Shown: piece after piece, positions 44,620-55,497 of the stretch
Layout of the letters: each line of letters starts with the position of its first letter
Numbering within the stretch: the first letter of the stretch is position 1
Assembly: GCA_033782935.1 (NCBI GenBank)
Contig: JAWQEG010000504.1
Span: 67,001 to 131,000, forward strand
Length of the DNA stretch: 64,000 nt
Direction: 5' to 3'
From: Petrolisthes cinctipes
Lineage: Eukaryota > Arthropoda > Malacostraca > Decapoda > Porcellanidae
Notes under the pieces: model-generated
Told to the model about the DNA's origin: nothing
The model's database searches: none
What the model saw: only the letters and a program-made list of their open reading frames with translations
Made by a program: the position numbers and the translations under genes

Positions 44620-44826
44620 CCCCTCCCTTGCTAATATCTCCTACTCCTCGTTCTGTCAACTAAGACAGGAACAATTCCTTGTCTCGCCAGTTGACAGAGC
44701 TAACCCACATAAATCCAAAAATAACCAATTATTACTATAAAATATTCCCCCCTCCCTGAATACAGTTCCTAATCCCTTTTCTGTCAACTAGGACAGGAAC
44801 AATTCCGTGTCTCGCCAGTTGACAGA
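44620..44826. repeat. Two tandem copies of a palindromic hairpin unit
   Basis: The unit of about 126 bp starts CCCCTCCCTTGCT or CCCCTCCCTGAAT and carries a hairpin: outer arms CTGTCAACT and AGTTGACAG, inner arms GACAGGAA and TTCCTTGTC. Copies at 44656-44698 and 44781-44825. Confidence 0.85.
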
Positions 44827-45944
44827 GCTAAGTACATATAAAAAAAAATATTACATGAAGTGTCCCCCTAGGGTCCCTTAATACTCCAAATAATCCCTAA
44901 TAATAAATTTTTCACAACAAGGCCGAAATATAGTTAATACAATAAAAAAAAATCACATCCTAATCTCAATACTATAATAATGAAAAGATAAAATTGCCAG
45001 CAAATGATCTGAATATTCTGTGGTACCACGTGGGTTACTATACACCAAGGGAGAATGCTATAATGGCTGTCACCCCAGTAGACGAGATCAGAATGAGGAA
45101 GAAGCAAGGCGTGGTACCACGTTCTCTCCTCTCCTTCACTCCCTTTCCCAAGCAAAGTAGTGACCAACATATCTCACTTTCTGGCATTTCTATCAGTTCC
45201 ACTCTTACTGGTGTATATAGTTACATAACATGATTTAAACATATTATTGAGCTCAAATACATTGCCTTCTTCCTTGTTTAAAGTTTTATATTACTGTAAT
45301 TTACATATTCAAGGCATGTATTGTTCCGCCAACAAGAAAATGTACTGTCCTGACTTTAGACCCTAACTAATCTAATTAATTTTCTAAGTTACAATTAAAT
45401 TGCAGATAACAGTATAGGAATGTGAGCTTCGTAATTATACATTATAATTATAAATGCAGGTTATTCCCTGTCTCCAATACATTATTTTACATTCGCCTCC
45501 TAATCACCACGTATTTCTCTATCCCTATCAATCTACCTAAGTTTCAATTATTCCTCTCTTTAACCTATTTACCTAACTATAATAATTATTTCTATTATTC
45601 ATCTATAACCTCTAACTATAAACATTATTTGTACTTTTTCTCTTATTAACATTTTATGTAGAAGAAGCACACCACCGAGATTATTCGTCAGGGATAATCT
45701 CAGCCTTGCTACTCCCTATAATCTTACACTAAAAGCCTATTCTAATACATATAAATATATAATACCCTTAAATATCCTAAATAACTATACATAGATAAAA
45801 TAGGGGGGTGTTACACAGGTACTATTACTTGAATAAAAAATCTGTACAAAAAAAATATATGGCTGCAGTGAGAATAATTCCATATGGAAATAATACTTTG
45901 CTTAAACTACTGTATACAGTAAATTTACATTTTCATGCCTTTGC
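44827..45944. other. AT-rich, no gene recognised
   Basis: Contains a short hairpin GAGATTAT...ATAATCTC near 45680-45704. The 75-codon frame at 45422-45649 is AT-driven. Confidence 0.35.
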
Positions 45945-46680
45945 CACATAGGAACCGAGATACAAGTGGTCTTATCATATATAGTAGGCTCGTGCAAAGG
46001 TGGCACCGGAATCGCGTCTTTTTGTCGGAGCCCTTGGGGCAGTCAGGACTTTTCACTAAGGGAGCAATGCTCTCAGCATCTAAGGCATGATGCACTGGCC
46101 AGTGTACTCACTCCGTAATCAAATATTGGTGGCACTTCCTCCTCAACACTGGTCCTTCTTCTCCTGGTGCCAGTATTTACAGGGGATGGTGATGGTGTCC
46201 TCTGATGTGATGGTCCAGGTGATGGTCCAGGTGATAATGTCCTCTGATGTGATGGTCCAGGTGATAGTGTCCTCTGATGTGATGGTCCAGGTGATAGTGT
46301 CCTACGATGCGATGGTCCAGGTGATGGTGTTCTCTGATGAACTGATGTCCTGCAACATGATGGGGTCCTACGAAGTGTAACAGCCTTCTTAGGGGTGGAG
46401 GTTTTTCTCTGTTTCTGTCTAGGACCTTTACAACTAGATGTTTCAGGCTCATTTTCATCGCTCTCCTCAGAGAAACGAGGGTAATATTCCTCGTATTCAT
46501 CACTGTCATACATCAACTACTCTTTTTCTGTAATGTCCTTCGTTTCATCAGTCTCAATTTCATACTGTTCTTCTACATAAGCCACCTTTTCTTCATCTTG
46601 TTCTTCAAGCAAGGATAAGTCTGACAGTGCACCAGTAGTTGTTGTTGTTGCTGATGTTCTCCTGGGGCAGAATGGCCTCC
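45945..46680 (-). pseudogene. PiggyBac-like transposase remnant with internal deletion (tentative)
   Basis: On the minus strand: LSDLSLLEEQDEEKVAYVEE and YEIETDETKDITEKE, a stop, then MYDSDEYEEYYPRFSEESDE, a Lys/Arg segment, a decapeptide repeat (HQRTLSPGPS, about five times), VEEEVPPIFDYGV, and in another frame KSPDCPKGSDKKTRFRCHLC. An acidic N-terminus joined to a C-terminal cysteine finger with K-x-T-R-x-x-C-x-x-C is what a piggyBac transposase looks like after losing its DDD core. No TTAA ends were found. Confidence 0.4.
46178..46345 (-). repeat. 30-bp coding minisatellite
   Basis: GATGGTCCAGGTGATAGTGT followed by CCTCTGATGT is repeated five to six times with small variation, encoding HQRTLSPGPS on the minus strand. 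Confidence 0.9.
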
Positions 46681-47032
46681 TGCCCCACAGACCCCCCAGT
46701 ACGCTCTGGGCACATTGAAAAAACTCATTAAAATAAAGGAGGGGCTGACCCTATATGCCCGGGCTACTGAAGCAAATTATTAAAAAAAAAGCAGCAGAAC
46801 AGTCATATGCAGTAATTACAAAACATGGGTGTATTCCACCCATTACAGTACAGTAACAAAAAATCATGGGTTTAGCCTATTACACCCATGACAGTAGGCT
46901 AGTATGGTAACACAAATCAAGGATGTAATACACCCAAATTTGCATATTGCTCAAAAACTATAATAGATACAAACACAATTCTTCACACACAACAAGTAAT
47001 GCACATGGTGGGCCAGGAAGGTACAATAGTGG
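46681..47032. other. No gene recognised
   Basis: A local inverted pair around ATGGGTGTATTCCACCCAT and ATTACACCCATGACAG. No coding signal. Confidence 0.35.
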
Positions 47033-47255
47033 TCATTAATAAGCATCCATATAGGGGTAACTCAAGTAAGAGTTTGACAGCTTCCCTGTTTCTTAGCTGA
47101 TAAACTTTACAAAAAATTGGGTAAGTACCACCTTTTAATTTACAAGAAGCTGCGCACTAGTTAAAACAACATCATAATTATGTGAAAGTGAATATAATAG
47201 ACAACAAACTATTTAAGTTACTCATATGTGGATGAATATTATTGACACCGCCTGT
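47033..47255. mobile_element. TIR-element family B, copy
   Basis: Aligns with 60795-61016 over about 200 bp: AGTTTGACAGCTTCCCTGTT, TTAGCTGATAAACTTT and TTACTCATATGTG are shared in order. The right end TATTGACACCGCCTGTA is related to the ends at 27215 and 61005. The left end is eroded. Confidence 0.6.
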
Positions 47256-47309
47256 ATATGGACGCCCAGCTCTCTGGATTTAATAGTCATATAGTAGGCA
47301 TAGTAAGTA

Positions 47310-47731
47310 CAGTCGGCAAAAAATGTTTCGTTACCACCCCTACGTTAATTATAACATCGGTAAGTGTGGCAGGGTTGGTACTCCGCCGATAATATGTGGG
47401 CCGCGGCAGTGACCATTTAGTACAACGCATTCAGTTTCTTTTTTATATCAAAAGATTAGCTAATTTTAAATTAAATTTTTAGTGTTGAAGAACTCTTATT
47501 ATTTTTTTTATTAAACATAAGGAAATACGTTTGAGTATTTTAGAACAAGAATAACCATGAAATACCCAGAAAAATAACACTGGGTGAAAGGACATAATTC
47601 CTACTTGCCTGCCCAATAGACACTGACGGGCTAAGGTGGGTGACGGAGGTATATAAGACACTCGTGTCAGGCGTACCTCCATTACATCACACTTTTAAAA
47701 GGATGGTAACGAAACTTTTTTTTGCCGACTA
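47310..47731. mobile_element. Tc1/mariner-like non-autonomous element, 422 bp, TA-flanked
   Basis: Ends CAGTCGGCAAAAAATGTTTC, and the complement of the right end TAGTCGGCAAAAAAAAGTTT, extend complementarily through CGTTACCA. TA at 47308-47309 and 47732-47733. The internal 67-codon minus-strand frame (47682-47479) has no recognisable transposase block. Confidence 0.82.
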
Positions 47732-47733
47732 TA

Positions 47734-48239
47734 CATATGAGTGGGTGTTTGGTACCCAGGTTTAGCATTCTAGAGAACTATTCTTATGTTTCATTAAATG
47801 TACTGTACCGTACATTATAATAAAGTGATTATGTAAACTAATGATTAATACATCAGGGGTAATGAGGCCAGGTTTAACTTTATGATTGGATAATACACAA
47901 CCATAATTAACCAATATATTTTCTATTCGAAAATGCATTATTATGGAGATACCCGCTATCTACCTAATATGTACAGATGTATTATTGTATTGATAACATG
48001 CCATGAACTATGATTTGGGCTAGAATAATAAAGGAGATGAGTACATATTGCTATTGAGTGTGTGTACATTTCAATGTGTACTTTGGTATTGTTTTCACTC
48101 ATGGCTATATTACACTGACTTGTAATTGGACCCTGCACCTCTACATGCGTATTTCATTAACCGATATGATTTTCCTTCATACCGGTAGGCTATGTAAGCC
48201 TTGATATTTTCAAAACTTATTTTTTTCCGAGATGGACAC
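47734..48239. other. No gene recognised
   Basis: AT-rich sequence without repeats of note. Confidence 0.35.
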
Positions 48240-48410
48240 CTGCTTTACCTTCTTCCCAGTAATTTCCCAGACTGTCCTCATAAGATTCCAGTAGTGTGCC
48301 CCAGTTATGTCCCAGTAGACTGCCCTGGTTAGGTTCTGGTAGATTGCCCTGGTTAGGTCATGGTAGATTGCCCAAGTTACGTCCCTGCAGTTTGTCCTTG
48401 CCCTAATTAG
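48240..48410. repeat. Degenerate minisatellite, about 26-bp unit
   Basis: Variants of GGTTAGGTCCCGGTAGATTGCCCT recur six or more times. The same phrase returns at 49100-49190. Confidence 0.75.
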
Positions 48411-48454
48411 GTTAGGTTAGTTCTGGCTAATTTTAGAATATTAAGATATGAACT

Positions 48455-48716
48455 CTTTTAAGGGGGTGCGGGAGTAGGGGACAGGCTATGGGGGGTGCGG
48501 AAATAGGGGGACAGGCTTGGGGTGGGTAGAAAGCCTGTAACCTATACCTGCACCCCCCTAACCCCCCCCCCCCTAAGCCTGTCCCCTAAACCCACCCCAA
48601 GCCTGTCTCCCTATTCCCGCACCCCTCTAATCCCACCCCAAGCCTGTCCCCTACTCCTGCACCCCCCTAAACCCCCCCCAAGCCTGTCCCCCTATTCCCG
48701 CACCCCCTAACTCGAC
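48455..48716. repeat. G-rich/C-rich minisatellite with inverted arms
   Basis: The C-rich unit AAGCCTGTCCCCCTATTCCC followed by GCACCCCCTAA (about 38 bp) is repeated at 48572-48710. Its complement is at 48458-48525 (GGGGGTGCGGGAGTAGGGGA). The arms can pair, and each strand has runs of three to thirteen G or C. Confidence 0.88.
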
Positions 48717-48878
48717 AGAACCCTATATTGGCAAAACTTGGCTCAAGTTTTCCAATTTTAAAGATTCAAAATTAAAACCAAACATGCTAATATTAACAAT
48801 GTTTCACCCGACCCAAGACCCCCGATCTCAAACCTCTGATCCCAACACTCTCTCCGTTATTGTTGGATTATAGATGGA

Positions 48879-48901
48879 TAGGTTAGGTTAGGTTAGGTTA
48901 T
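48879..48901. repeat. Short interstitial (TTAGG)n
   Basis: GGTTA repeated four times after GATA. TTAGG is the arthropod telomere repeat. Shorter runs lie near 48410 and 49200. Confidence 0.8.
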
Positions 48902-49089
48902 TTGTTGGATAGGCGGGTATCGCCAAAATTATGCATTTCCAAAAAAAATGAATGACAAAATCGTTCAAAATAGAGGAAAATACATTATTTTTACTATCAT
49001 TATTAAAAAGACGGAGGGGAGGGGTCAGGGGGGGGGGGGAAATACCGGTATTTATTGAAAGAATTACTGTTTTGTAGCAATGTTGCCAG

Positions 49090-49215
49090 ATCCTGCTAGG
49101 TCCCGGTATTTTGCCCCGGTCATTTACTGTACTTTACCACGGTTATTTCCCGGTAGTTTGCCCAGGTTAGGTCCCGGTAGTCTGATGCGGTCTAGGATAG
49201 GTTAGGTAAGGTCAG
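49090..49215. repeat. Second block of the 26-bp minisatellite
   Basis: TAGGTCCCGGTATTTTGCCC, GGTTATTTCCCGGTAGTTTGCCC-like and GGTTAGGTCCCGGTAGTCTG in a row. Confidence 0.7.
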
Positions 49216-49782
49216 GTTAATTTCAAAATGCCCCATTTGAATATGCCCTATCTTGGAAATGGGGCATTTGCAGAGGAAATAGTCTTAGAATGGTCTAAAT
49301 TAGTGGGTAATGAAGGTAGAAAAACCGTGCGCAATAACGGTAATTCTTTCAATATTTACTCAAATACCTACTACTACTATAACCATAAATACTGTACTAC
49401 AATACTATAACCATAAATTCTACTACTACTACTACCATTATACCAGAATAATGAACAACAATATAAATAAAGAATAATGGTACCGTACATAAATAAATAA
49501 AGAGCAACTCTTTAATACTGGACAAAAAATATAATAAATACAGTACCGAGACCATAATAATTATATGGCTCACTCCTGGCTTATATTTACTAACGTTAAT
49601 ACTTACGTTATGTTATAATTTAACTTACCAACGATATATTAATTAAAGAGTCCCTCCTTTCACTTTTCAGCTGACATGGAAAAATATACCTTAGAGAGCC
49701 ATTACTAGCACGAGTAGCACGGCAAAAAAAGAAAAAAAATTACGCCTCCCAATCTCCCAAGTTGGCTACCCACAATGTAAGT
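49216..49782. other. No gene recognised
   Basis: Includes (TAC)n/(ACT)n scraps at 49363-49435. Confidence 0.35.
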
Positions 49783-50029
49783 GTTGCCAGGTGAGCAGGT
49801 CAGCTACTCGTCTTGTCAGTGCTTGACGAAATTTCCCCAACTTCAACATCAGAATTTTCCTTTTTACCTCAATAATTCCCTGTTTTTACTCCTGAACATT
49901 GACGATCTTGTTGGTATTTTGTCTGGTAAAAACTTCCCTGTTTACTCTTGAACAATAATTATAATATAATTTCCCTGTGTGGACTTCAAAAATTTCCTAA
50001 AACAGAGAAATTTCCCTGCACCTGGCAAC
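49783..50029. mobile_element. TIR-repeat family F, copy 1, 247 bp
   Basis: Begins GTTGCCAGGTG and ends CACCTGGCAAC (complementary). Body phrases TCAACATCAGAATTTTCCTT and AACAGAGAAATTTCCCTGCA are shared with 55273-55497. Confidence 0.8.
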
Positions 50030-50551
50030 ATTGACTTGAGGGGATACAGTCAGCAGGGAACTTAAGTTTTTTTTTTGACCTTACACATCTTATTTTACCT
50101 TAATGATTATGATAAAATATTCTCATATTGTCTATAGTACCATATTTCCTCGAAAGAACATAAAAACTGATAAAAGTATTATGTAAAGAAATTTAGGTCG
50201 TTGTTTATGTTATGATATTGAAAAGGGTTTCACCTTTTCATCGGTTCCTGGTATTGTTTCCTTTTCATATATTTTACAGTATGAAGAAGTGCTTCGTGGT
50301 TCTATTAAGTCACCAAACATTACGGTAACTTATTGGTGCTGTGAACAGAATGTGACGTTACTTATATACAGTATAGTAACACGGTCACTTGCCTGTTACA
50401 GCTTGGCCTCGTGTTATTTACACCTAGAGTCCTGGACGTGCACGCTCCGAGTTTGTTATATAGTATAGCTGGATGCAAGGAATAGAGAGTAATTTGCTGA
50501 TTACTTATCGTGTTCATTTTGGTGACATTATACCAAGCAGCAGTGTGAACC
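50030..50551. other. Upstream region of the zf-HIT exon; no gene
   Basis: AT-rich. The core promoter, if here, is not marked by a clear TATA box; CTTATATACAGTATAG at 50361 is the nearest. Confidence 0.35.
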
Positions 50552-50625
50552 ATGTCAGATGTCCAGTGTCAGGTGTGTCAGGATGTGGTGTCCAAATACA
50601 AGTGTCCCAAGTGCAGACTCAAGTA
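50552..50625 (+). CDS. zf-HIT protein, first coding exon (ZNHIT3-like)
   Basis: ATG at 50552, then 24 codons (MSDVQCQVCQDVVSKYKCPK, then CRLK) and the first two bases of the next codon, TA. The donor is GTATGT at 50626-50631. C-x2-C, then K-Y-K-C-P-x-C, then the position where YCS is expected at the exon junction is the first half of a zf-HIT treble-clef finger (C-x-V-C...YKCP-x-C...YCS-x-x-C). Its place at the very N-terminus matches ZNHIT3, a snoRNP-assembly factor; other zf-HIT proteins cannot be excluded. The next exon (YCS and the second half) was not found before the LINE sequences starting at 50762. Without splicing the frame stops at once (TAG). Confidence 0.68.
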
Positions 50626-50761
50626 GTATGTGTATGCTTAACTTTTATATGATATATTTGGTAATAATTAATGAGAGTTGTGTGTCCTATAATATGCTGA
50701 CATTTTTGCAGGTCTATAATGGTATTATAGCCTATATCAATATTTAGTAATGTGAATGAAA

Positions 50762-51020
50762 GATCCTTACTTGTTACTTGTTGTTGGATATTCTATGCCC
50801 CGCTCCACCAGCAAATGGTGCTCTGCAGGGCCTCTCTCAATATTATCAAACACTATAATCACTTGTAATACTCATATCATCCGTGTCGTAACACTCAGCG
50901 AACAGATGTGTTTTCAGTCTTTTCTTAAAAATCATGTAATTTTCACTACTCCGGACATTTAATGGCAATCCATTAAAGAGCCTTGGTGAACACCTTTCAA
51001 ACGCTCTTTCTCCTTTCGGT
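50762..51020 (-). pseudogene. L2/CR1-type LINE 3'-end fragment
   Basis: The minus-strand reading gives ERAFERCSPRLFNGLPLNVR and SSENYMIFKKRLKTHLFAEC, with one or two breaks, parallel to RAFNRSAPRLYNRLPARVKT in the element at 35839. It ends in the same 3' sequence (complement of CCTTACTTGTTACTTGTTGTTG at 50764). Confidence 0.72.
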
Positions 51021-51339
51021 ATTAGGTAAGCGTTTGTCCATAATCACTCCCATTAATTCTTTTCTGTCAAATATATTTCTTAATACATGTACATAATTTC
51101 CTTATTGGGTAATTCCGTCACAAATGCATTAAATACAACTACCCTTAATTGATTCAATTTTCATTCATCCGCGGGCTAGGGCTGGGCAAGAACCGCCAGT
51201 TCGGAGGTGAAAAGTTGAGAACCGATTCTAGTTCCAAGGAAACGGTTCAACCAATAGTAGTTGTTGTGTGTCTGTGTTCCTTATATTTAATGCACTTGCT
51301 GTTCGTCCCAGTTGGCAAATTAAGGCTTTAAAACAGCAT
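51021..51339. other. No gene recognised
   Basis: Contains GGGCTGGGCAAGAACCG and GGAAACGGTTC, weakly inverted, possibly an eroded small TIR element. Confidence 0.3.
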
Positions 51340-54180
51340 TAGAGAGTTGGACAAAAAAGGGGTGATATCGAAAAGTTTGGTGAGTGTTGCATGCTCTCCT
51401 GAGGTGAGGAAGCATAAATTGAGGGAGTTCAAAAGAGCAATGTCCAGTGTAATAGCGATAAAAGAGAGAAAGTGATGCAACATTGCGGCGAAGAGAGAGA
51501 GAGGTTGTAGTGAATCCTTAAGAGGAGGAGAGTTGATGAGACGAAAGAGGAAATACCTTTGTTTCCACCTTGTCCAGGAGTGTTGTGAAGGTTGAGCCAC
51601 CCCACACATAACAACCATACTACATACAGGGACGGATGAGACCCCTGTACAGAGAAATCAACTTTATTTAGGTGAAGTATTCACGGAATCTAAGCAGCAC
51701 ACCTATAGCTTATTTGATGCTGTTTTAGCAAGAGACGTAATATGATCTCTCCAAGAGAGATTGTGAGAGAAAGACACTCCAAGAATAATAAGGGAAAAAG
51801 AAAGATTGAGTTTTGTATTGTTGAGGAAGAGGAGATAGTCATTTGGAAAATTAGTGAGTGTTGAAAGATGAAAGAATTGTGTTTTAGAGGCATTGAAAAC
51901 CAGGAGGTTCTCTCTGCCCCAGTCGGAGATGAGGGAAAGGTCAGAATTCAGGCAAGCTACTGCATCATCTTATGCACGTGATGTGGAGAGAAGCTGCTGG
52001 GATGGGCGGTTATCAAACTGGATGGAGTAGTGTAGGGTGGAATCATCAGCATAGGAGTGGATAGGGAATGAAGTACAGCTGAGTATGTCAATAATGAAAT
52101 GGAGAAAGAGAGTAGGTGACAGGACAGAACCCTGAGGAACATCACTGTTGATGGACTTAGAAGAACAGTGGCCTTTTACAACAGCAGCTATTGGCGGGCC
52201 AGAAAGGAAATCAGAGATAAAGGTGCAGAGGGAAGGATAGAAACCGAATGAGGGCAGTTTGGAGATAACAGCTTTGTGCCAGACTCTTTCTAAAGCGTTT
52301 AATATGTCTAACGATACAGTAAAAGTTTCATCGAAGTTCCGAATAGAGGATGACCATGAATCAGAAAGGAGGGATAGAAGATCGCCAGTAGAGCGTCCCT
52401 GAGGGAAACCATACGGTACTGACGGCCAGAAAGAAGGTTGTGACGAGTAAGATGTTTCTGAATTTTGGAGTTCAGAATAAATTCGAATACTTTAAAGTTT
52501 TGATAGACAAGAGCTCAGAGCAATGGGGCTATGGTTGGAGGGTTGGGAGCGGTCTCCTTTCTTCGGACCAGGGTGCATCAGAGCAAACTTTCAGTAAGAA
52601 GGAAAAGTGTTAGATGATAGACAAAGACGGAACTGTTTACCTAGGTAGGGTGTCAGCACGGAAGTACAGTCCTTGATAACAACAGAAGGAATCCTGTCAG
52701 GCCCATACGCCTTCCGAGTGTCAAGGCCAGAGAGGGCAGAGAAAACTTCACTTGAAGAGATTCTGATGACAGGCATATGTAAGTGTCAGAAGGGGGCATG
52801 AAGGGATGGAGGAACAGAGCAGGAATCGTCCAGAGTGGAGTTAGAGGTATGAGAGAAGAGTTCAGCTTTATCACAAATAGGACCTAGGTGAAGAGATGAC
52901 AACATTTCCATCAGGAAGGATGAGAGGAGGGAAAAAGGAAGGTGTAAAGTTACTGGAGAGATTTTTTGGCTAGATGCCAGAAAGAACGGGAGAAGGAAGA
53001 ATTGGAAAGATCATTGCACTTGGCACAGATGAAGGATTTTTTGGCTGGTCAGAGAACAGGTTTGGCAAGATTCGGGGCAGAAATATACTGTACAGAGCAC
53101 GAGATTCATCAGTTTAAAGGCGTCGGTACCGTCTGAAAGTCCTTCTTGTTGACAGCAGTAGAACAAGCGTGATTAAACCAAGAGTTTCGTGAATTAGTAA
53201 GAGGGAAAGAATATGGAATGTATGCCTCCATGCCCAAGAGGGTCACCTCTGTGATGTGTGCAGCACATTCAGAAGGACCCTGGTCACGGAAGCAAAAATC
53301 ATTCCATGGGAAATCTTGAAAGTACTGCATCAGATTATTCCAGTTGGCGGCGCTGTAGTGCCACAGACGCTGCTTCCTGGGAGGGTCCAAAGGTCTTACG
53401 GGAGCGATAGGACAGGATACTGAAATAAGATTGTGATTGGAGGAACCCAATGGAGAGAAAAGTATAAACAGAAGGATAAGAGGTTAGGAATAAGTCAAGG
53501 ATATTAAGCTGATCTCCAAGACTGTCTGGAATACGGGTAGGGTACTGAATTAGCTGCTTTAGGTCGTTGAGGACAGAAAAGATGAAGGCTTGTTCACCAG
53601 GTGGATCAGTGAAGGGAGATGGGAGCCAAAGGAGGTGGTGAACATTGAAATATCATAAAACGGAGATATCTGAGAAAGGAGAAAGAAATATTTAGAATGT
53701 GTTCCACTATTGAGGTAAGAGAGGCAAAGAATTTTGGATAGTCAGTAGAGTTAGGAGAGATATATACAGCACAGATGTATTTAGCCAGATGGTTGAGAAT
53801 TCAGAAGTTCGGGAACACGAGAACAAGTGAGGTCGTTGCGTACTGTACGTATACGCAACAGCCGCCTTTGGCACGAAACTGAGGATAGAGAAAGTAAGAG
53901 GAGACAGAAAATGGGTTGCTGTCGGTTGCTGCTGAGATCTGAGTTTCGGTGAGGAAGAGAAGATGAGGTTTAACGGAGAAGAGGTGGTGTTTGACAGAAG
54001 GGAAGTTAGAGGAAAGGCCACAAATGCTGCGAAAGTTGATGGAGAGTTTATCAGGCAACGGTCCAGGGCATCTCGATGGGTCGTCAACCAATGTGGCAGT
54101 CAACAAAAGAACAAAAGATTCAACACGAGGGGAGTATAGTGACCCATCCCCAGGATCCTCCGAGGACTTGTTATTCATGA
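51340..54180 (-). mobile_element. Jockey-like LINE ORF2 region, decayed
   Basis: Minus-strand pieces in order. Endonuclease: 54178-53450, [76 protein letters not shown]. Linker: [86 protein letters not shown], the active site HSYADDSTLHYS near 52045, and the thumb to CGVAQPSQHSWTR. Many stops and shifts interrupt it, but the catalytic YADD is retained. There is no ORF1 at the 5' side. The clade call (Jockey versus a neighbouring group) is from motif style only. Confidence 0.78.
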
Positions 54181-54184
54181 TTGA

Positions 54185-54370
54185 GTAACATGATTATTAA
54201 TTAAGTATTAATTAAAATATTAATTAATATATAATAAAGTATTATATAATTAAAATATGATATAATTAAAATGTTATATGATTAAAATACAATTACATAA
54301 TTTTTAATTACTCATTAGTAACATGATTAATAATCATGTTACTCATGATTGTTACTCATGATTAATAATG
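54185..54370. repeat. AT-rich tandem and inverted repeats
   Basis: Variants of TTAATTATATAATAC and ATGATTAATAATCATGTTAC repeat through the block, next to the 5' end of the Jockey-like LINE. Confidence 0.75.
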
Positions 54371-54474
54371 GTGGTCTGCTGTTTGGAAAAGTTTGGAGAA
54401 ATCAGTTATTCCAGATTTACCACCAACACTGTACTATCCCCTTTATTTAACGTTATTTTTCCTCCTAATAAGAT

Positions 54475-54665
54475 AGGAACGTTTCAAAGGGAGAAACAAG
54501 AGCTACATAAAAAGACCCTGTAACAAAGGAGATAGGGAAGAGGGACAGAAAGCAAGAAGGAAATAGAATGAAAAGAGGGATAACTGAAGAAATGAAAGGC
54601 AGGCAGTGCACGGGGTCAGTAGGGGCCCCCAAACCCTTAACAGTATCATTGCCGACACGGTGACT
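54475..54665 (-). repeat. Dispersed repeat family D, copy 3 (diverged)
   Basis: The complement reads TTAAGGGTTTGGGGGCCCCT, then TTCATTTCTTCAGTTATCCC and TTCTATTTCCTTCTTGCTTT, parallel to 8096-8220. Confidence 0.65.
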
Positions 54666-55074
54666 TTTGGATACCTTCAATAGCTTTTCCACAAATAAAT
54701 ACTGTGTTCTTATAAAAGCCTAATATTAAACATTTGGTACTACCAAAACTCAGAGAATATAACCAATAATCACTCTGAGTGAAAAAAACTGGGTTGAACT
54801 CGGCTCAGTATCAAATTACAGCGATATTGGTATTTTTTTGTTTCGAAATATTACGAAAACACGTTAACAATTGACACTGCGATCATAGCGATGTGGTAGG
54901 TGGTGTGACTTGTGGCTATATGAGTTGCCAACTTGCCAGTTTGTCATTAGAACGTCAGTTACCTTCCATACATCAATGAGACAGGGTGTGTTTGGTTAGC
55001 TGTATTATTCTTCACTAAAATTCGATATATAGTGTACACCCGAGCTCGTAAATTCGCAACCACGTATCATGTTT
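54666..55074. other. No gene recognised
   Basis: No coding signal or named repeat seen. Confidence 0.3.
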
Positions 55075-55210
55075 ATGCCATTTGAGCTGGTAACATTTAT
55101 TTAGTGAGGAATCAGAGTAGGTGGAACATAGTAGAGGAAAATGATACAATCTATATTACCTAGAATGCCACCATTCCCCACACAGTGTTACCAGCTCAGA
55201 TGACATAAGC
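55075..55210. repeat. Small inverted repeat element, about 136 bp
   Basis: TTATGCCATTTGAGCTGGTA...ACA at left and the complement TTATGTCATCTGAGCTGGTA...ACA at right, about 23-bp arms with two differences. Confidence 0.65.
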
Positions 55211-55272
55211 TAACCAGGCAACACTGGGTGCACCTGTTTTCCCGCGCTCATGTGAATGTCATCTGTGACAGT

Positions 55273-55497
55273 ATTGCCAGGTTAGTTTGACGAAATTTCT
55301 ATCACTTCAACATCAGAATTTCCCTTTTTACCTCAATTATTCCTAGTTTACTCTTGAACATTGACGGTCTTTTAAGTATTTCATCTGGTAGAAATTTCCC
55401 TGTTTACTCTTGAACGAACTGTATATTATTTCCCTGTGTGGACTCCAAAATTCCCTAAAACAGAGAAATTTCCCTGTACCTGGCAACACTGGGTGCA
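55273..55497. mobile_element. TIR-repeat family F, copy 2, 225 bp
   Basis: Begins ATTGCCAGGT, ends ACCTGGCAAC; the body aligns with 49783-50029. Confidence 0.8.
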
